A stretch of 64,000 bases of DNA from Clostridium sp. (GCF_016650035.1 NZ_JAENWM010000003.1:21899-85898), one strand, 5' to 3'; shown: positions 48,283 through 58,155, counted from the first letter of the stretch. The notes: a model not told the origin generated them from the sequence alone. Numbers and translations are program-made.

Positions 48283-48361
48283 CAGGTATTGGCATATATA
48301 AACTTTCCTTGCTATATTCCATATTATGTTAATTGTAAAATATTAAAAGGAGGTGTTAAAA

Positions 48362-48688
48362 TTGAAGTTATTTAATAAGGTTCGAGGGACTATGGAAGTT
48401 GTACCTAACGCAGAAGTAAACCGTGACACGGTATATATTAGAAGTAATATAATCAGAATTGACACGGAAGATTTTAAGGGTTTTGAATATGATGAGATGC
48501 AATACAAAAAAGATGAGTATACAGAGCTATTGCAAGAACAAATAGATACAGGCAAAGAAACAAACAATTTTTTGGGCATGTTGCTAATTGAAAAGGATAC
48601 GCAGGTGATGGGGTTGCAAAATAGTAGCGAGTCTTTAGGTAGCCAAGTAGTGCAAATGGATATTAGATTAATGATGGGAGGAATGTAA
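48362..48688 (+). CDS. small fibre-associated protein
   Basis: TTG start after AAAGGAGGTG. Confidence 0.45.
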   Translation: MKLFNKVRGTMEVVPNAEVNRDTVYIRSNIIRIDTEDFKGFEYDEMQYKKDEYTELLQEQIDTGKETNNFLGMLLIEKDTQVMGLQNSSESLGSQVVQMDIRLMMGGM

Positions 48689-48689
48689 A

Positions 48690-48836
48690 ATGACAGATTT
48701 TGAAAGAGTAACTTATTATTATGTACATGGTTGGGCAACAAAAGAACAGGTAGGTATGTATGTTTATTATGGCAAAATTACACCAACCGAATATGAAACA
48801 ATTACGGGTGATGTTTATACAGGTGATATAGCATAA
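48690..48836 (+). CDS. XkdX-like small protein
   Basis: 'MTDFERVTYYYVHGWATKEQVGMYVYYGKITPTEYETITGD'. Confidence 0.65.
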   Translation: MTDFERVTYYYVHGWATKEQVGMYVYYGKITPTEYETITGDVYTGDIA

Positions 48837-49127
48837 ATGAAGAAATTTTCAGACTTTGCAACTGGCGATGCATCATTAACGGGAGATAAAACCAAACTAG
48901 ATGATATTTTAGGAAAAGAAATAGTTATAAAAGGGTATAAAGTGGCAGTTAGCAAATATAATGATGGACAAGTTTTAACATTACAATTTGATTTAGAGGA
49001 TAAAGAATATATTATATTTACTGGTTCTTCTGTACTTGTAAATCAAATTGAAAAGTATAAAGATGAAATCCCTTTTATAACTAAAATAGAGCAAATTAAT
49101 AAATTTAATAAAAACATAATAAAATAA
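48837..49127 (+). CDS. hypothetical protein
   Basis: ORF coupled to XkdX-like ORF. Confidence 0.5.
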   Translation: MKKFSDFATGDASLTGDKTKLDDILGKEIVIKGYKVAVSKYNDGQVLTLQFDLEDKEYIIFTGSSVLVNQIEKYKDEIPFITKIEQINKFNKNIIK

Positions 49128-49132
49128 TATAA

Positions 49133-49174
49133 TAAAAGAGTACTTTATACAAATTTTTAAGTACTCTTTTATTA
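49133..49174 (+). terminator. strong terminator
   Basis: AAAAGAGTACTT...AAGTACTCTTTTAT. Confidence 0.8.
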
Positions 49175-49235
49175 TGCAAAAATCTATTAAAATTCAAATT
49201 TTATAAGGAAATAATAAGGAGGAGTGAAGAAATAT

Positions 49236-50366
49236 ATGAGTAATAAAATATACACACATTGTTTAGATCCTGGGCATGGAGGCACGGATTGTGGAGCTGT
49301 GGGCAAGCGTTCACATGAGGATGATGTTGCCTTAGTAATTACTAAAATAGTAGGCAGAATACTCGTAGAACAAGGACAGAAGGTTGTATATACAAGAACA
49401 ACTAGTGAATATAAAACCCTAGCAAAAAGGGCTGATATAGCAAATAAAGCATTGTGTAAGACATTCACATCTATTCATTGTAATTCTGCCGTAAATAAAA
49501 CCGCTCATGGAGTGGAAACTTTTTCTCATCCTATAAGTTCTAATGGAGCAAAATTATCAAAATTTGTACAAGCAGAACTAGTTAAAGCTACAGGATTAGC
49601 TAACAGAGGTTCCAAGACAGCAAATTTTGGAGTCTTGAGAATGAGCCATATGGTTGCAATATTAGTTGAAACTGCATTTATTAGTAATGCTAATGAAGAA
49701 AATTTATTGTTATCAAAGGTGTTTCAAGAAAAAGCAGCATTGAGTATTGTTAAAGGATTATTTAAATATCTAGGATTAACTTTAAATCAATCTACTCAAG
49801 TAGTTACACCTACAACTCCTGTTCCAACTCTACCTCATATGTACAGAGTTAGGGTATCATGGGAAGATGTTAAATCTCAGAAAGCTGCATATTCAAATTT
49901 ACAAAATGCAACAGATTTCCTTAAGACTTTAAATCAGTATAAGATATTTGATGAGAATGGCAATGAAGTTGGAAAGGTAGAAGTTACACCTGTAGTCTCC
50001 CCTACTCCTAAAGTATCAACAGGGAATGTAAGAGTAAAAGCTTTGCAACAATTATGTAATAGTCTAGGAATACATGATATGAATGGGAGAGATTTAGTTT
50101 GTGATAATATCAGTGGCTCAAAAACCGAGTTCGCTGTGGCACGATTACCTTTATGTGGATTACCTTATACTCAAAGAGCAGCTACTAAAGTTTTACAGTC
50201 AATATTAAATCAATTGGGATATAGAGATAATAACGGAAAAGTTTTAGCAGTTGATGGTATATTTTATACTTCATGTGCAGAAAGTGTAGCTAAATATCAG
50301 AAAGCTAAGAATTTGAATGTTGATAAAATTGTAGGCAAGAATGTTTGGCTGAGTTTCTTGAAATAA
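49236..50366 (+). CDS. N-acetylmuramoyl-L-alanine amidase endolysin
   Basis: 'HCLDPGHGGTDCGAVG', 'TSIHCNSA', 'VETAFISNANEENLL' Amidase_3; C-terminal cell-wall/peptidoglycan-binding-like region. Confidence 0.92.
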   Translation: MSNKIYTHCLDPGHGGTDCGAVGKRSHEDDVALVITKIVGRILVEQGQKVVYTRTTSEYKTLAKRADIANKALCKTFTSIHCNSAVNKTAHGVETFSHPISSNGAKLSKFVQAELVKATGLANRGSKTANFGVLRMSHMVAILVETAFISNANEENLLLSKVFQEKAALSIVKGLFKYLGLTLNQSTQVVTPTTPVPTLPHMYRVRVSWEDVKSQKAAYSNLQNATDFLKTLNQYKIFDENGNEVGKVEVTPVVSPTPKVSTGNVRVKALQQLCNSLGIHDMNGRDLVCDNISGSKTEFAVARLPLCGLPYTQRAATKVLQSILNQLGYRDNNGKVLAVDGIFYTSCAESVAKYQKAKNLNVDKIVGKNVWLSFLK

Positions 50367-50633
50367 ACTAACTACTGAGCGTAATTTGACTAGGGATATG
50401 TGGTTGGATTACGAGTAGATTTATATAAAAGGGATTTATGAATTGTTTTCCCTTTCTCATATATCTATCCAGATTTAGTTTACTGTATAAATATAAATTT
50501 TTAACGCAGATGAGCGTCATAACGAATTATTCTCATCTGCGAAACTCATTGGAGTTTAACTCAATTATAATTATGCTCCCTTTAATACAGGAAGTCAATA
50601 CTAATATATTAAAAAAGGTGGTATAAGAAAAAA
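50367..50633 (+). ncRNA. structured intergenic segment between endolysin and holin
   Basis: CTACT+CGTAAT (50372-50385)/ATTACG+AGTAG (50408-50418); CGCAGATGAG (50505-50514)/CTCATCTGCG (50532-50541); AAACTC-ATTG-GAGTTT. Confidence 0.4.
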
Positions 50634-51095
50634 ATGGATGGTGAAGTCAAATGTCCAGACGAGCGTGTGAATAAAATACAATTTGATAATATAAATAAAA
50701 ATGTAGATAAAATAACAGAAATTCAAGAAGCTACAGTTAGTCGTGTAGTAGTTTTAGAAAGAAATAATACAGTAATGGCAAATGAATTTGCTAATATGCA
50801 AAAGAGTCAGGATGCTTTACAAATATTAACTTTAAAATTAGATCGTGAAACCAATGCAAAGATTGATTATCAGTTTGCAAATCTATTAACAAGTATTTCT
50901 AAAACAGAAGATAGGAACGATAAAAAGTTTACAAAAATAGAAGAAGGACAAGATACTATAATGTCAAAACTAGGAGAAATTCAAACAGATAAAAATGGTA
51001 AATTAGAATTATCAAAAGGTAAAATGGTAATGTATGGATTAATTATTGTTGCAATAATTACAATAATCCCAGCATGTGTAGTTTTATTTTTATAA
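50634..51095 (+). CDS. XhlA-like holin/haemolysin protein
   Basis: Coiled coil plus single C-terminal TM 'MVMYGLIIVAIITIIPACVVLFL'. Confidence 0.6.
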   Translation: MDGEVKCPDERVNKIQFDNINKNVDKITEIQEATVSRVVVLERNNTVMANEFANMQKSQDALQILTLKLDRETNAKIDYQFANLLTSISKTEDRNDKKFTKIEEGQDTIMSKLGEIQTDKNGKLELSKGKMVMYGLIIVAIITIIPACVVLFL

Positions 51096-51123
51096 ATAAT
51101 TAGGAGGAATTAAGGAGGTTTGT

Positions 51124-51312
51124 ATGGATAATATTAATTTATTTCCATGTTATAGTATTCCGTTGATGAGATTTTTAACGGAGAAAAAGAAAATCAAATA
51201 TAAACTTGAGGGATTGAATCCTAAATCTAAAATGCATTTTTATGTGTTCATAGATGATAAGGAATTAAATTCTGCATTACAGATATGGAAAGAGACTAAG
51301 CCAAGTGCATAG
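51124..51312 (+). CDS. small hypothetical protein
   Basis: ORF with AGGAGG RBS. Confidence 0.45.
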   Translation: MDNINLFPCYSIPLMRFLTEKKKIKYKLEGLNPKSKMHFYVFIDDKELNSALQIWKETKPSA

Positions 51313-51376
51313 CCTCTTTTTTTTATGTAGTTTTTTAAAGTAAAACAAATATAAAGTGAAAGAAGGAATATTGAAA

Positions 51377-52501
51377 ATGTTAATAAGTAAAACAGTAAAA
51401 ACAGTATGGAATTCGTTTACTAAAAAATGGTATACAGATAAGGGATATATTTATACAAAGATGAAAGATGAATTTGAAGTTAAGGTTGAAGATTTACAAA
51501 TTAAAAGTAGTGTGAGAGTAAATGTAAAATGTGATTGTGTAGATTGCAAAAATCCTTATTTAAAGCCTATGAAATGGGTAGATTATTTAAATTCAGATAG
51601 AGAGGATGGTAAATATTATTGTAATCCTTGTAATTCAAAATTTTTCAATAGTCAAAATATAAGCAGAGGTTTGTTAAAGAAAAATGGAAAATCATTTAGT
51701 CAATGGTGTATAGAAAATTCTCGTCAAGATATTTTATCTCGATGGGATTTTAAACTAAATGACAGTGATCCTGATAAGATATGTTTTAGTGCGAATAAAA
51801 GGTATTGGTTTAAATGTCCTAGAAATTTACATCCAAGCGAACTAAAAAATATAAATGTTTTCATGAACGGTCATAATGGGACAATGAGTTGTAATGCATG
51901 TAATTCAATAGCTCAATATCTAATTGATAATTTTGGTAAAAATGCATTACATTTATATTGGTCTGATAAGAATATATTGAATCCTTGGGAGATAAGCGGA
52001 TTTGCTCATATATTAGTATGGTGGAAATGTTTAGACGGTAAACATGAAGATTATTGTAGGAATATTAGTAATTCAAATGTAAGTGATTTCAGATGTCCTG
52101 AGTGTACACAAGAAAGAAGAGAAAGTATACTTCAGGAAAAGGTTAGATTATATTTAGAAAGTTTAGGATATACAATTTTACATGAATATGGCTGTACTAT
52201 TATACCTCAAAATCCTAAAATATGTAATAAAAAAGGGAGAATGCCTTTTGATAATGAAATAAAAGAATTGAAGTTAATTATTGAAACTCATGGTAAACAA
52301 CATTATGAGATTTGTTCTGGAAAGTGGTTAGCGAAGAACTTCGATTTTCACAAAAGACAGGTTTATGACAGATATAAAAAATATATTGCTAATGTACGAG
52401 AATATAATTATCTTGAAATACCTTACTGGACAGACAATAAAAAAGAAGAATGGAAGATTTTAATTAATAATAAAATAAGTAAAATAATAACTAAACAATA
52501 A
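51377..52501 (+). CDS. homing endonuclease, same family as 19644 and 33666
   Basis: 'LISKTVKTVWNSFTKKWYTDKGYIYTKMKDEFEVKVEDLQIKSSVRVNVKCDCVDCKNPYLKPMKWVDY'; 'LIIETHGKQHYE'. Confidence 0.7.
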   Translation: MLISKTVKTVWNSFTKKWYTDKGYIYTKMKDEFEVKVEDLQIKSSVRVNVKCDCVDCKNPYLKPMKWVDYLNSDREDGKYYCNPCNSKFFNSQNISRGLLKKNGKSFSQWCIENSRQDILSRWDFKLNDSDPDKICFSANKRYWFKCPRNLHPSELKNINVFMNGHNGTMSCNACNSIAQYLIDNFGKNALHLYWSDKNILNPWEISGFAHILVWWKCLDGKHEDYCRNISNSNVSDFRCPECTQERRESILQEKVRLYLESLGYTILHEYGCTIIPQNPKICNKKGRMPFDNEIKELKLIIETHGKQHYEICSGKWLAKNFDFHKRQVYDRYKKYIANVREYNYLEIPYWTDNKKEEWKILINNKISKIITKQ

Positions 52502-52521
52502 TTTAGAGGAGGAATATTATA

Positions 52522-53094
52522 ATGGAAGAAACAATCCAAAACTTTTTAAATCAAATAGTGGTACTTTTAAGTGGACTTGCAATGGCGATTATAACTTTAT
52601 ACGTCGCAAAAGCGAAGGCTAAATTAGAAATTGAAATAAGCAAAATTAAAGATGAAAAAGCAAAAGGGTTATTTGATTCATCCCTGAAAAGATTAAGCAA
52701 TCTAGTTTTAAAAGGTGTAAATTCAGCAGAGCAAACTTTAATAATAGATATAAAGAAACAAATTGAATTAGGTAAAGCAAGCAAAGAAGATCTTATTGCA
52801 ATAGGTAAAAATGTAGCTGATACAGTTTATAATCAACTAAGTGAAGATGCTGTAAATATATTAAAATTAGAAATAACAGATTTAGAAGGATATATTATGG
52901 ACTCTGTAGAATCTCAGATATTAACTTTAAAGAATACAGTTTCAGTTACTCCTATTGCTGGAGTAGTTAATTCTGGTAGAGATATTATCATTACACCAGT
53001 TGTTACAGAGGTATCACAGCCTTCTGACGTATCCTCAGAGGTGTCAAAAGCTATTGAAGATATAAATTCAAGGGTTACACTTGGAGTGCTTTAA
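52522..53094 (+). CDS. LL-H-family holin
   Basis: N-terminal TM 'QIVVLLSGLAMAIITLYVAKAKAKLEIEISKIKDEKAKGLF'. Confidence 0.65.
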   Translation: MEETIQNFLNQIVVLLSGLAMAIITLYVAKAKAKLEIEISKIKDEKAKGLFDSSLKRLSNLVLKGVNSAEQTLIIDIKKQIELGKASKEDLIAIGKNVADTVYNQLSEDAVNILKLEITDLEGYIMDSVESQILTLKNTVSVTPIAGVVNSGRDIIITPVVTEVSQPSDVSSEVSKAIEDINSRVTLGVL

Positions 53095-53110
53095 AATCGC
53101 TCTTTTATAT

Positions 53111-53141
53111 AGAGATTAGTAAATACACTAGTCTCTTTTTC
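53111..53141 (+). terminator. rho-independent terminator
   Basis: AGAGATTAGT...ACTAGTCTCTTTTT. Confidence 0.75.
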
Positions 53142-53173
53142 ATATAAAAATAAATCTTAAGGAGGAAATAATA

Positions 53174-53338
53174 ATGGCAATAAAAATGATTGGATTTGAT
53201 GCAGATTGGTCAAAAGCAGATTATATTGGATTATCTACAGATATTAAACCTTTAATATACAAAGCTGGTTCAACCTTTTATGAAACAGATACAACTAATG
53301 GATATATTTATGATGGTACAACTTGGATATTAATCTAA
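53174..53338 (+). CDS. small hypothetical protein (54 aa)
   Basis: AGGAGG RBS; below the ORF-track cutoff. Confidence 0.5.
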   Translation: MAIKMIGFDADWSKADYIGLSTDIKPLIYKAGSTFYETDTTNGYIYDGTTWILI

Positions 53339-53352
53339 AGGAGGTAAATTGA

Positions 53353-53571
53353 ATGGATATTATTTTAAATTCAAAAATAAATAAAGTTAAAGAACAAATA
53401 GATGTATTAGGTGTTGATGTGTTAGCAATAACACCATTAGGCGATACAACTGCAAATAGACCAATAGATTTTATAGTAGGACAACAATATTTTGACACTA
53501 CTTTAGGCAAGCCTATATGGCTAAAAACATCTCCTAGTACATGGGTAAATAGTGCTGGAGTAGCAGTTTAA
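53353..53571 (+). CDS. small virion-like protein
   Basis: 'GDTTANRPIDFIVGQQYFDTTLGKPIWLKTSPSTWVNSAG'. Confidence 0.55.
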   Translation: MDIILNSKINKVKEQIDVLGVDVLAITPLGDTTANRPIDFIVGQQYFDTTLGKPIWLKTSPSTWVNSAGVAV

Positions 53572-53599
53572 AAGGCAGGTTTTATATGAATTTAAGAGA

Positions 53600-53628
53600 T
53601 AGGTTTAGGCTTATCTCTTTTTATTATG
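53600..53628 (+). terminator. rho-independent terminator at end of late operon
   Basis: AGAGATAGG-TTTAGG-CTTATCTCT TTTT. Confidence 0.75.
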
Positions 53629-54168
53629 TTTAAAAATAAGGAATGGAGGAATTATTGTGGCTAATTGCATTAAAAAGGATTTATTCAAATATAAACAACA
53701 TCCATATTTTGAAATGCCTAATAAGAAGTAACAAACTTTAATATGCAGAGCATTAAGACATTTAGCTAAAATAAAAATTATAGGTCAAGATTTATATGAT
53801 TAAAAATCAATTCAATATTAATGATGTTGTTAAATTAAAAAGATTTGATGAAGTATATGAATTATTTGGAATAGATATATGGGATTAGCATAAATTTTAA
53901 TAGGAATAAATCACAATTAATTTTGTGGTCTATTCCTAATTTTTTTCATTTTTTTGCAATTATATTATGTACTATTATTATATCCGATTATTTCCTAATT
54001 ATACCTCCCCTTCTGTAATATAACAAAATTACTTTAATGTAAATTTCATATGTTATAATACAATTATTAATGTTTTTACTACTCCCCTTCTTGATTTAGA
54101 TGATTTTTAATGTGATGTGTCCCCTTCTTTAAGAGGGTAAAGCGTTTGATGAATGGCTATATATCTAT

Positions 54169-54214
54169 GTTTTACACTGTGTCTAGTTCTTCCAATGTAG
54201 ACACAGTGTAAAAC
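54169..54214. repeat. perfect 17-bp inverted repeat with 12-nt spacer
   Basis: GTTTTACACTGTGTCTA ... TAGACACAGTGTAAAAC. Confidence 0.9.
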
Positions 54215-54245
54215 GAGGCTATAAACAAAAGTAAAGCACCTACTA

Positions 54246-55787
54246 TTATTCAGTAAGTGTTTCTAATGGCATTGTTGTGATATTGGTAGTCCATTCTATA
54301 TCAATTAAATTGTCTCTTAACTTTATGACATCAATGAAATACTTGCAAACATTTTTTTTATCTTCTAATGATAAATTAACCCAGTTATCAACTTGTTTGA
54401 GTAAATCTTCTTTTGATAATGTTTTTACATCTACTATTATATTTTTTTTCATTTCTGATGAAATAATATTTCTCTCATTATCTAATGAAGCAATTCTCCT
54501 ATTTACATATTCCATTGTAATTCCACTTGCTTTTGATAGTTGATCCATTAACGTATCAATTTGATTATCAATTTCTAATAACTTTAATTTTGATTCATTT
54601 GTATCACAACGTTTTGATTCTTGGTAATGTAATATATTATTCTTAATTTTTTCAGCCTCTATAAAAATCCTGCTCTCAATTCGTTTTTCTAATATATCAG
54701 CATGTTGTGTTTCTAAAAACCCTTCACATGTTTTATAAGTAGTTTTACCTCTACAAGACAGGTATCTTTTATTTCTAGCTACAACAACACTTATTGTATA
54801 TCCACATTTTTCACACTTGATAATACCACTTAGCCATGAATGTTGACCTTTACCAGTATTCTTTATTTGCTTATTCCTATCTAATTTATATTGACATGTT
54901 AACCATGTAGAAGATTTAATAACTCCTTCGTGTAACCCAATAGACAACACATGATCTTTTACATTAGTATATTTTCTTTCATTAGACTCCCTTTTACCAT
55001 ACAGATAACAGCCATTAGTCCCAACAAAATCAGAAATATCATTAGTAAGAATACATCCTTTATCCTTGTAATAAGCATAAATATCGGCATCAGCTTGTAC
55101 ATATACTGGACTTCTTAATATTCTACTAATCTTACCTGAGTCCCATGCACCACCTTCTGCTGCTAGTATTCCTTCATTATTAAGATAATCACTAATCTTT
55201 CCCAGACTCATATCTGTCTCTGAATAAAGTTCATACATTTTAAGTAGACTTGGCTTTTTTTCAAGGTTATCCTCAAAAGTATAAGTTTTTTTATTATTAA
55301 CTCTTGTAGAAATTTTAATAAAGCCATAAGGAGCTCTACCTCCCATATATAAACCTTTAGCTCCTCTGGCATAATAATTATCCTTTATTCTTTTTTGAAT
55401 AGTCTCACGTTCCAACTGAGCGAATACCATAGTAATACTTAACATAGCATTACCCATTGGCGTTGACGTATCAAACTTCTCATTACAAGATACAAATGAA
55501 ACTGTATATTGTTTAAAGAACTCTATAATATTTGCAAAGTCTAATAAGTTCCTGCTAATTCTATCTAGTTTATAGACTATTACTTTTTCGATTAGACCTA
55601 TTTTAATATCTGCCATCATCTCTTGAAATTTAGGTCTATCTGTATTTTTACCACTAAATCCTTTGTCCATATACACCTTAACTTCTTCAGTTGGTAGAGT
55701 TTCTTTTTTACAGAAATCAATCTGACTTTCTATTGATATACTATCTTTTTTATCTACTGATTGCCTAGAATATATTGCTACTGTCAT
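54246..55787 (-). CDS. large serine recombinase (integrase)
   Basis: 'VAIYSRQSVDKKDSISIESQ', 'VIVYKLDRISRNLLDFANI', 'STPMGNAMLSITMVFAQLERETI', Zn-ribbon 'CEKCGYTISV...CRG', coiled coil. Confidence 0.93.
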   Translation of the reverse strand: MTVAIYSRQSVDKKDSISIESQIDFCKKETLPTEEVKVYMDKGFSGKNTDRPKFQEMMADIKIGLIEKVIVYKLDRISRNLLDFANIIEFFKQYTVSFVSCNEKFDTSTPMGNAMLSITMVFAQLERETIQKRIKDNYYARGAKGLYMGGRAPYGFIKISTRVNNKKTYTFEDNLEKKPSLLKMYELYSETDMSLGKISDYLNNEGILAAEGGAWDSGKISRILRSPVYVQADADIYAYYKDKGCILTNDISDFVGTNGCYLYGKRESNERKYTNVKDHVLSIGLHEGVIKSSTWLTCQYKLDRNKQIKNTGKGQHSWLSGIIKCEKCGYTISVVVARNKRYLSCRGKTTYKTCEGFLETQHADILEKRIESRIFIEAEKIKNNILHYQESKRCDTNESKLKLLEIDNQIDTLMDQLSKASGITMEYVNRRIASLDNERNIISSEMKKNIIVDVKTLSKEDLLKQVDNWVNLSLEDKKNVCKYFIDVIKLRDNLIDIEWTTNITTMPLETLTE

Positions 55788-56067
55788 TAGTACAATCAAA
55801 TCCTTTCTTATGTTATTTATTTTATTATCTATTGTAAGTTATTATACACTATTTTATTCTTGTGTCAATACTATCATCTCTTTTGGAAAACAGTTTATAC
55901 AGCTCTGAGAGTATCTTTTCATGTGCTTTATTAGCCTCTTGGGGTGTATAATCTTTGTATCGGTTAATTATTTTACAACCATCTTCATATTCAACTACTA
56001 CTGCCATTAATATCACTCCCTCTTTTTTATTTATATGAGATTTACATCTATATTAGAAATAAAATAT

Positions 56068-56718
56068 TTAATTATTTGGATGTTCTATTTCTAAATCTTT
56101 ATAAAACAATCTCATTTCTGTTTCAAATATTGTATTTAGAAAATTATGTTTAAATTCTCCTGGCATATCTTTATATTGTAAGATATTATATTTTTCATTA
56201 AGATATTTTAGACTATCAAAACTATATAGATAAGACAGATAATCAACAGCCATAAAGCAGCACTCCCTTTTCTTCTCAACAGAATTCTCATGGAGTAATT
56301 TATGATTGAAGTCTGTAATAGGAATTAAATTCATCAGGCTACTATTACCTCCAAATGTCAAAGGATAGATATGATGGACGACATCACCCTTGGAACACCA
56401 ATCTATTATCAAATCCCAAAATCCATCATTCTCCTTAAATTTTCCATAGAATTTATAATAACGTGCTCTGCCAACACTATTAAAAAATTCTCTTGTTCCA
56501 TCATCTAAATATCTTGGAGGGAACCTTTCGTCAAATGACTTGTAAACATTTTTACTATAATCCCACATTGTTTTTGCGTTCTTAATTTCCTTGGAAATAT
56601 CTATTCCATAAATATCCTTTGTATACTCTATTGCTAATTTAGGACTATAGCATCGTCTATCCATTATTACTAAATAATTTCTAATTGGAATTTTACCGAC
56701 TCCTATGTACTCAATCAC
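56068..56718 (-). CDS. HNH-endonuclease-like protein
   Basis: 'CSKGDVVHHIYPLTFGGNSSLMNLIPITDFNHKLLHE'. Confidence 0.65.
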   Translation of the reverse strand: MIEYIGVGKIPIRNYLVIMDRRCYSPKLAIEYTKDIYGIDISKEIKNAKTMWDYSKNVYKSFDERFPPRYLDDGTREFFNSVGRARYYKFYGKFKENDGFWDLIIDWCSKGDVVHHIYPLTFGGNSSLMNLIPITDFNHKLLHENSVEKKRECCFMAVDYLSYLYSFDSLKYLNEKYNILQYKDMPGEFKHNFLNTIFETEMRLFYKDLEIEHPNN

Positions 56719-57347
56719 TAAACTCCACCCTCTTTAAAATTCTCAGTGTGTATTCTTAATTTCTCATAAACATCTTTAAGTTCATCCGGAAACACACTAA
56801 TCCTAATCTCAGTACGAGGATTCAATTTGTCATATCCGCAATTTATTAACAGCGGATTAATTATCATGTAATTGTCATCCTCTAAAAATCCACTTTGAAC
56901 AAATAGTCCATCTCCAACGAACTTAATTCCACCTGATATATTATCATTATCTTTTTTAGCTAGAGTTTCACTAAATACTCTAAATTCAACCATGCAATTA
57001 GATAATTTAAGATTAGATAAATTATATTTATCAGCGAGCCATATTCCAAGATTTCCCCAGTGATGTTTAATCCCATTCATAACCATTCTATTCTGTATTA
57101 CTAGCAGTTCATTAAGACTCAATATTCCATATAAACAATCTGACATTTTATAATTTTTCTTGCTGATTGATTTTTTCTTAGTTTTCTGAGCCCCAGATTT
57201 AGTTAACTGAGGAGTTCCATTTTTATTAAATAGCTTTATAGTTTCTTTTTTAGCAAAAGGTAATGATTTGCATTTAGGATTTTGCTGCATGTAATATAAA
57301 TGATATTCGTGAACTAATTCTTTTGTAATCGTAATTAAATACTTCAT
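56718..57347 (-). CDS. RusA-like Holliday junction resolvase
   Basis: 'KKDNDNISGGIKFVGDGLFVQSGFLEDDNYMI' resembles RusA D-N-K-D-DD spacing. Confidence 0.5.
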   Translation of the reverse strand: MKYLITITKELVHEYHLYYMQQNPKCKSLPFAKKETIKLFNKNGTPQLTKSGAQKTKKKSISKKNYKMSDCLYGILSLNELLVIQNRMVMNGIKHHWGNLGIWLADKYNLSNLKLSNCMVEFRVFSETLAKKDNDNISGGIKFVGDGLFVQSGFLEDDNYMIINPLLINCGYDKLNPRTEIRISVFPDELKDVYEKLRIHTENFKEGGV

Positions 57348-57409
57348 ATAATCCCCCTTTTGTAATGTCATTCTTTAATTATTCAATATAATCTTATAAA
57401 ATTGACTTT

Positions 57410-57598
57410 TTATTTTATTCCAATATAACCAGGTCTATATTCAAATGCTGCACTATCTTCTAAATCTCCACATTCACAATCCTTACATTTACAAATTTTA
57501 CAACATTTTTCTTCTATGGTATCGTAAGTGTTAAGACATTCTAAATTATCATAAAAATGTAAACAATCTGTACAATATACATGTTTATTTTTATCCAT
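57410..57598 (-). CDS. small Cys-rich protein
   Basis: Multiple CxxC pairs; RBS. Confidence 0.5.
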   Translation of the reverse strand: MDKNKHVYCTDCLHFYDNLECLNTYDTIEEKCCKICKCKDCECGDLEDSAAFEYRPGYIGIK

Positions 57599-57610
57599 AA
57601 TATCCTCCTT

Positions 57611-57826
57611 TTATAATTTCTCCATATCATAATTATCTCTAATGTAATCTATCAGCTTATTTAACGATTCTATTACAACTTCATCATTTCTAAAATTAGG
57701 ATGAATATGACTCATACATGAATTTTTCTTTCCTATTTTCTTATAAGCTTTCATATTAATATTCACCCAGAATAACGGAACTTCTGTAGAATTATTAGTA
57801 AGTTTATTTTTTATCCATTTAATCAT
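57611..57826 (-). CDS. hypothetical protein
   Basis: ORF with RBS. Confidence 0.5.
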   Translation of the reverse strand: MIKWIKNKLTNNSTEVPLFWVNINMKAYKKIGKKNSCMSHIHPNFRNDEVVIESLNKLIDYIRDNYDMEKL

Positions 57827-58155
57827 AATTTTCTCCTTTCTTTTGGATTGTACATTTATTGCACGTTGCTATTCCCACTCTATTAATGGACATTCTTTTA
57901 TTTGTTCTTCAAATGTCTCAAAGTCTTGTTCTTCCTGTAATAAACAATCATCATTTCCATCACAAAGAGGGCAATCACAACAGCGTCTTTCTGATTTAAA
58001 ATTTAATATTGCTACATAAGTTTCCATAATTTTCTCCTTTCAAGATAAGTTAATTTTCCTACTGAAGTCATCGTATTGTTATTATTTAGTTGTTAATATT
58101 GATACTTTAAGCGGAAAATCAACTTTAATAATTTCACGTGACAAGTGATCTTTGA

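Noticed and set aside
48107-48301. 64-aa ORF overlapping the fibre C-terminus
   Set aside because: Alternative-frame reading of the A-poor variable-region-like segment.
50438-50626. 62-aa ORF between endolysin and XhlA-like genes
   Set aside because: No RBS and spans perfect hairpins; more likely non-coding.
48283-54240. Search for a reverse transcriptase and template repeat downstream of the DGR-like target
   Set aside because: No RT-like ORF and no second copy of the variable-region sequence seen in this window; the full DGR call is therefore not made.
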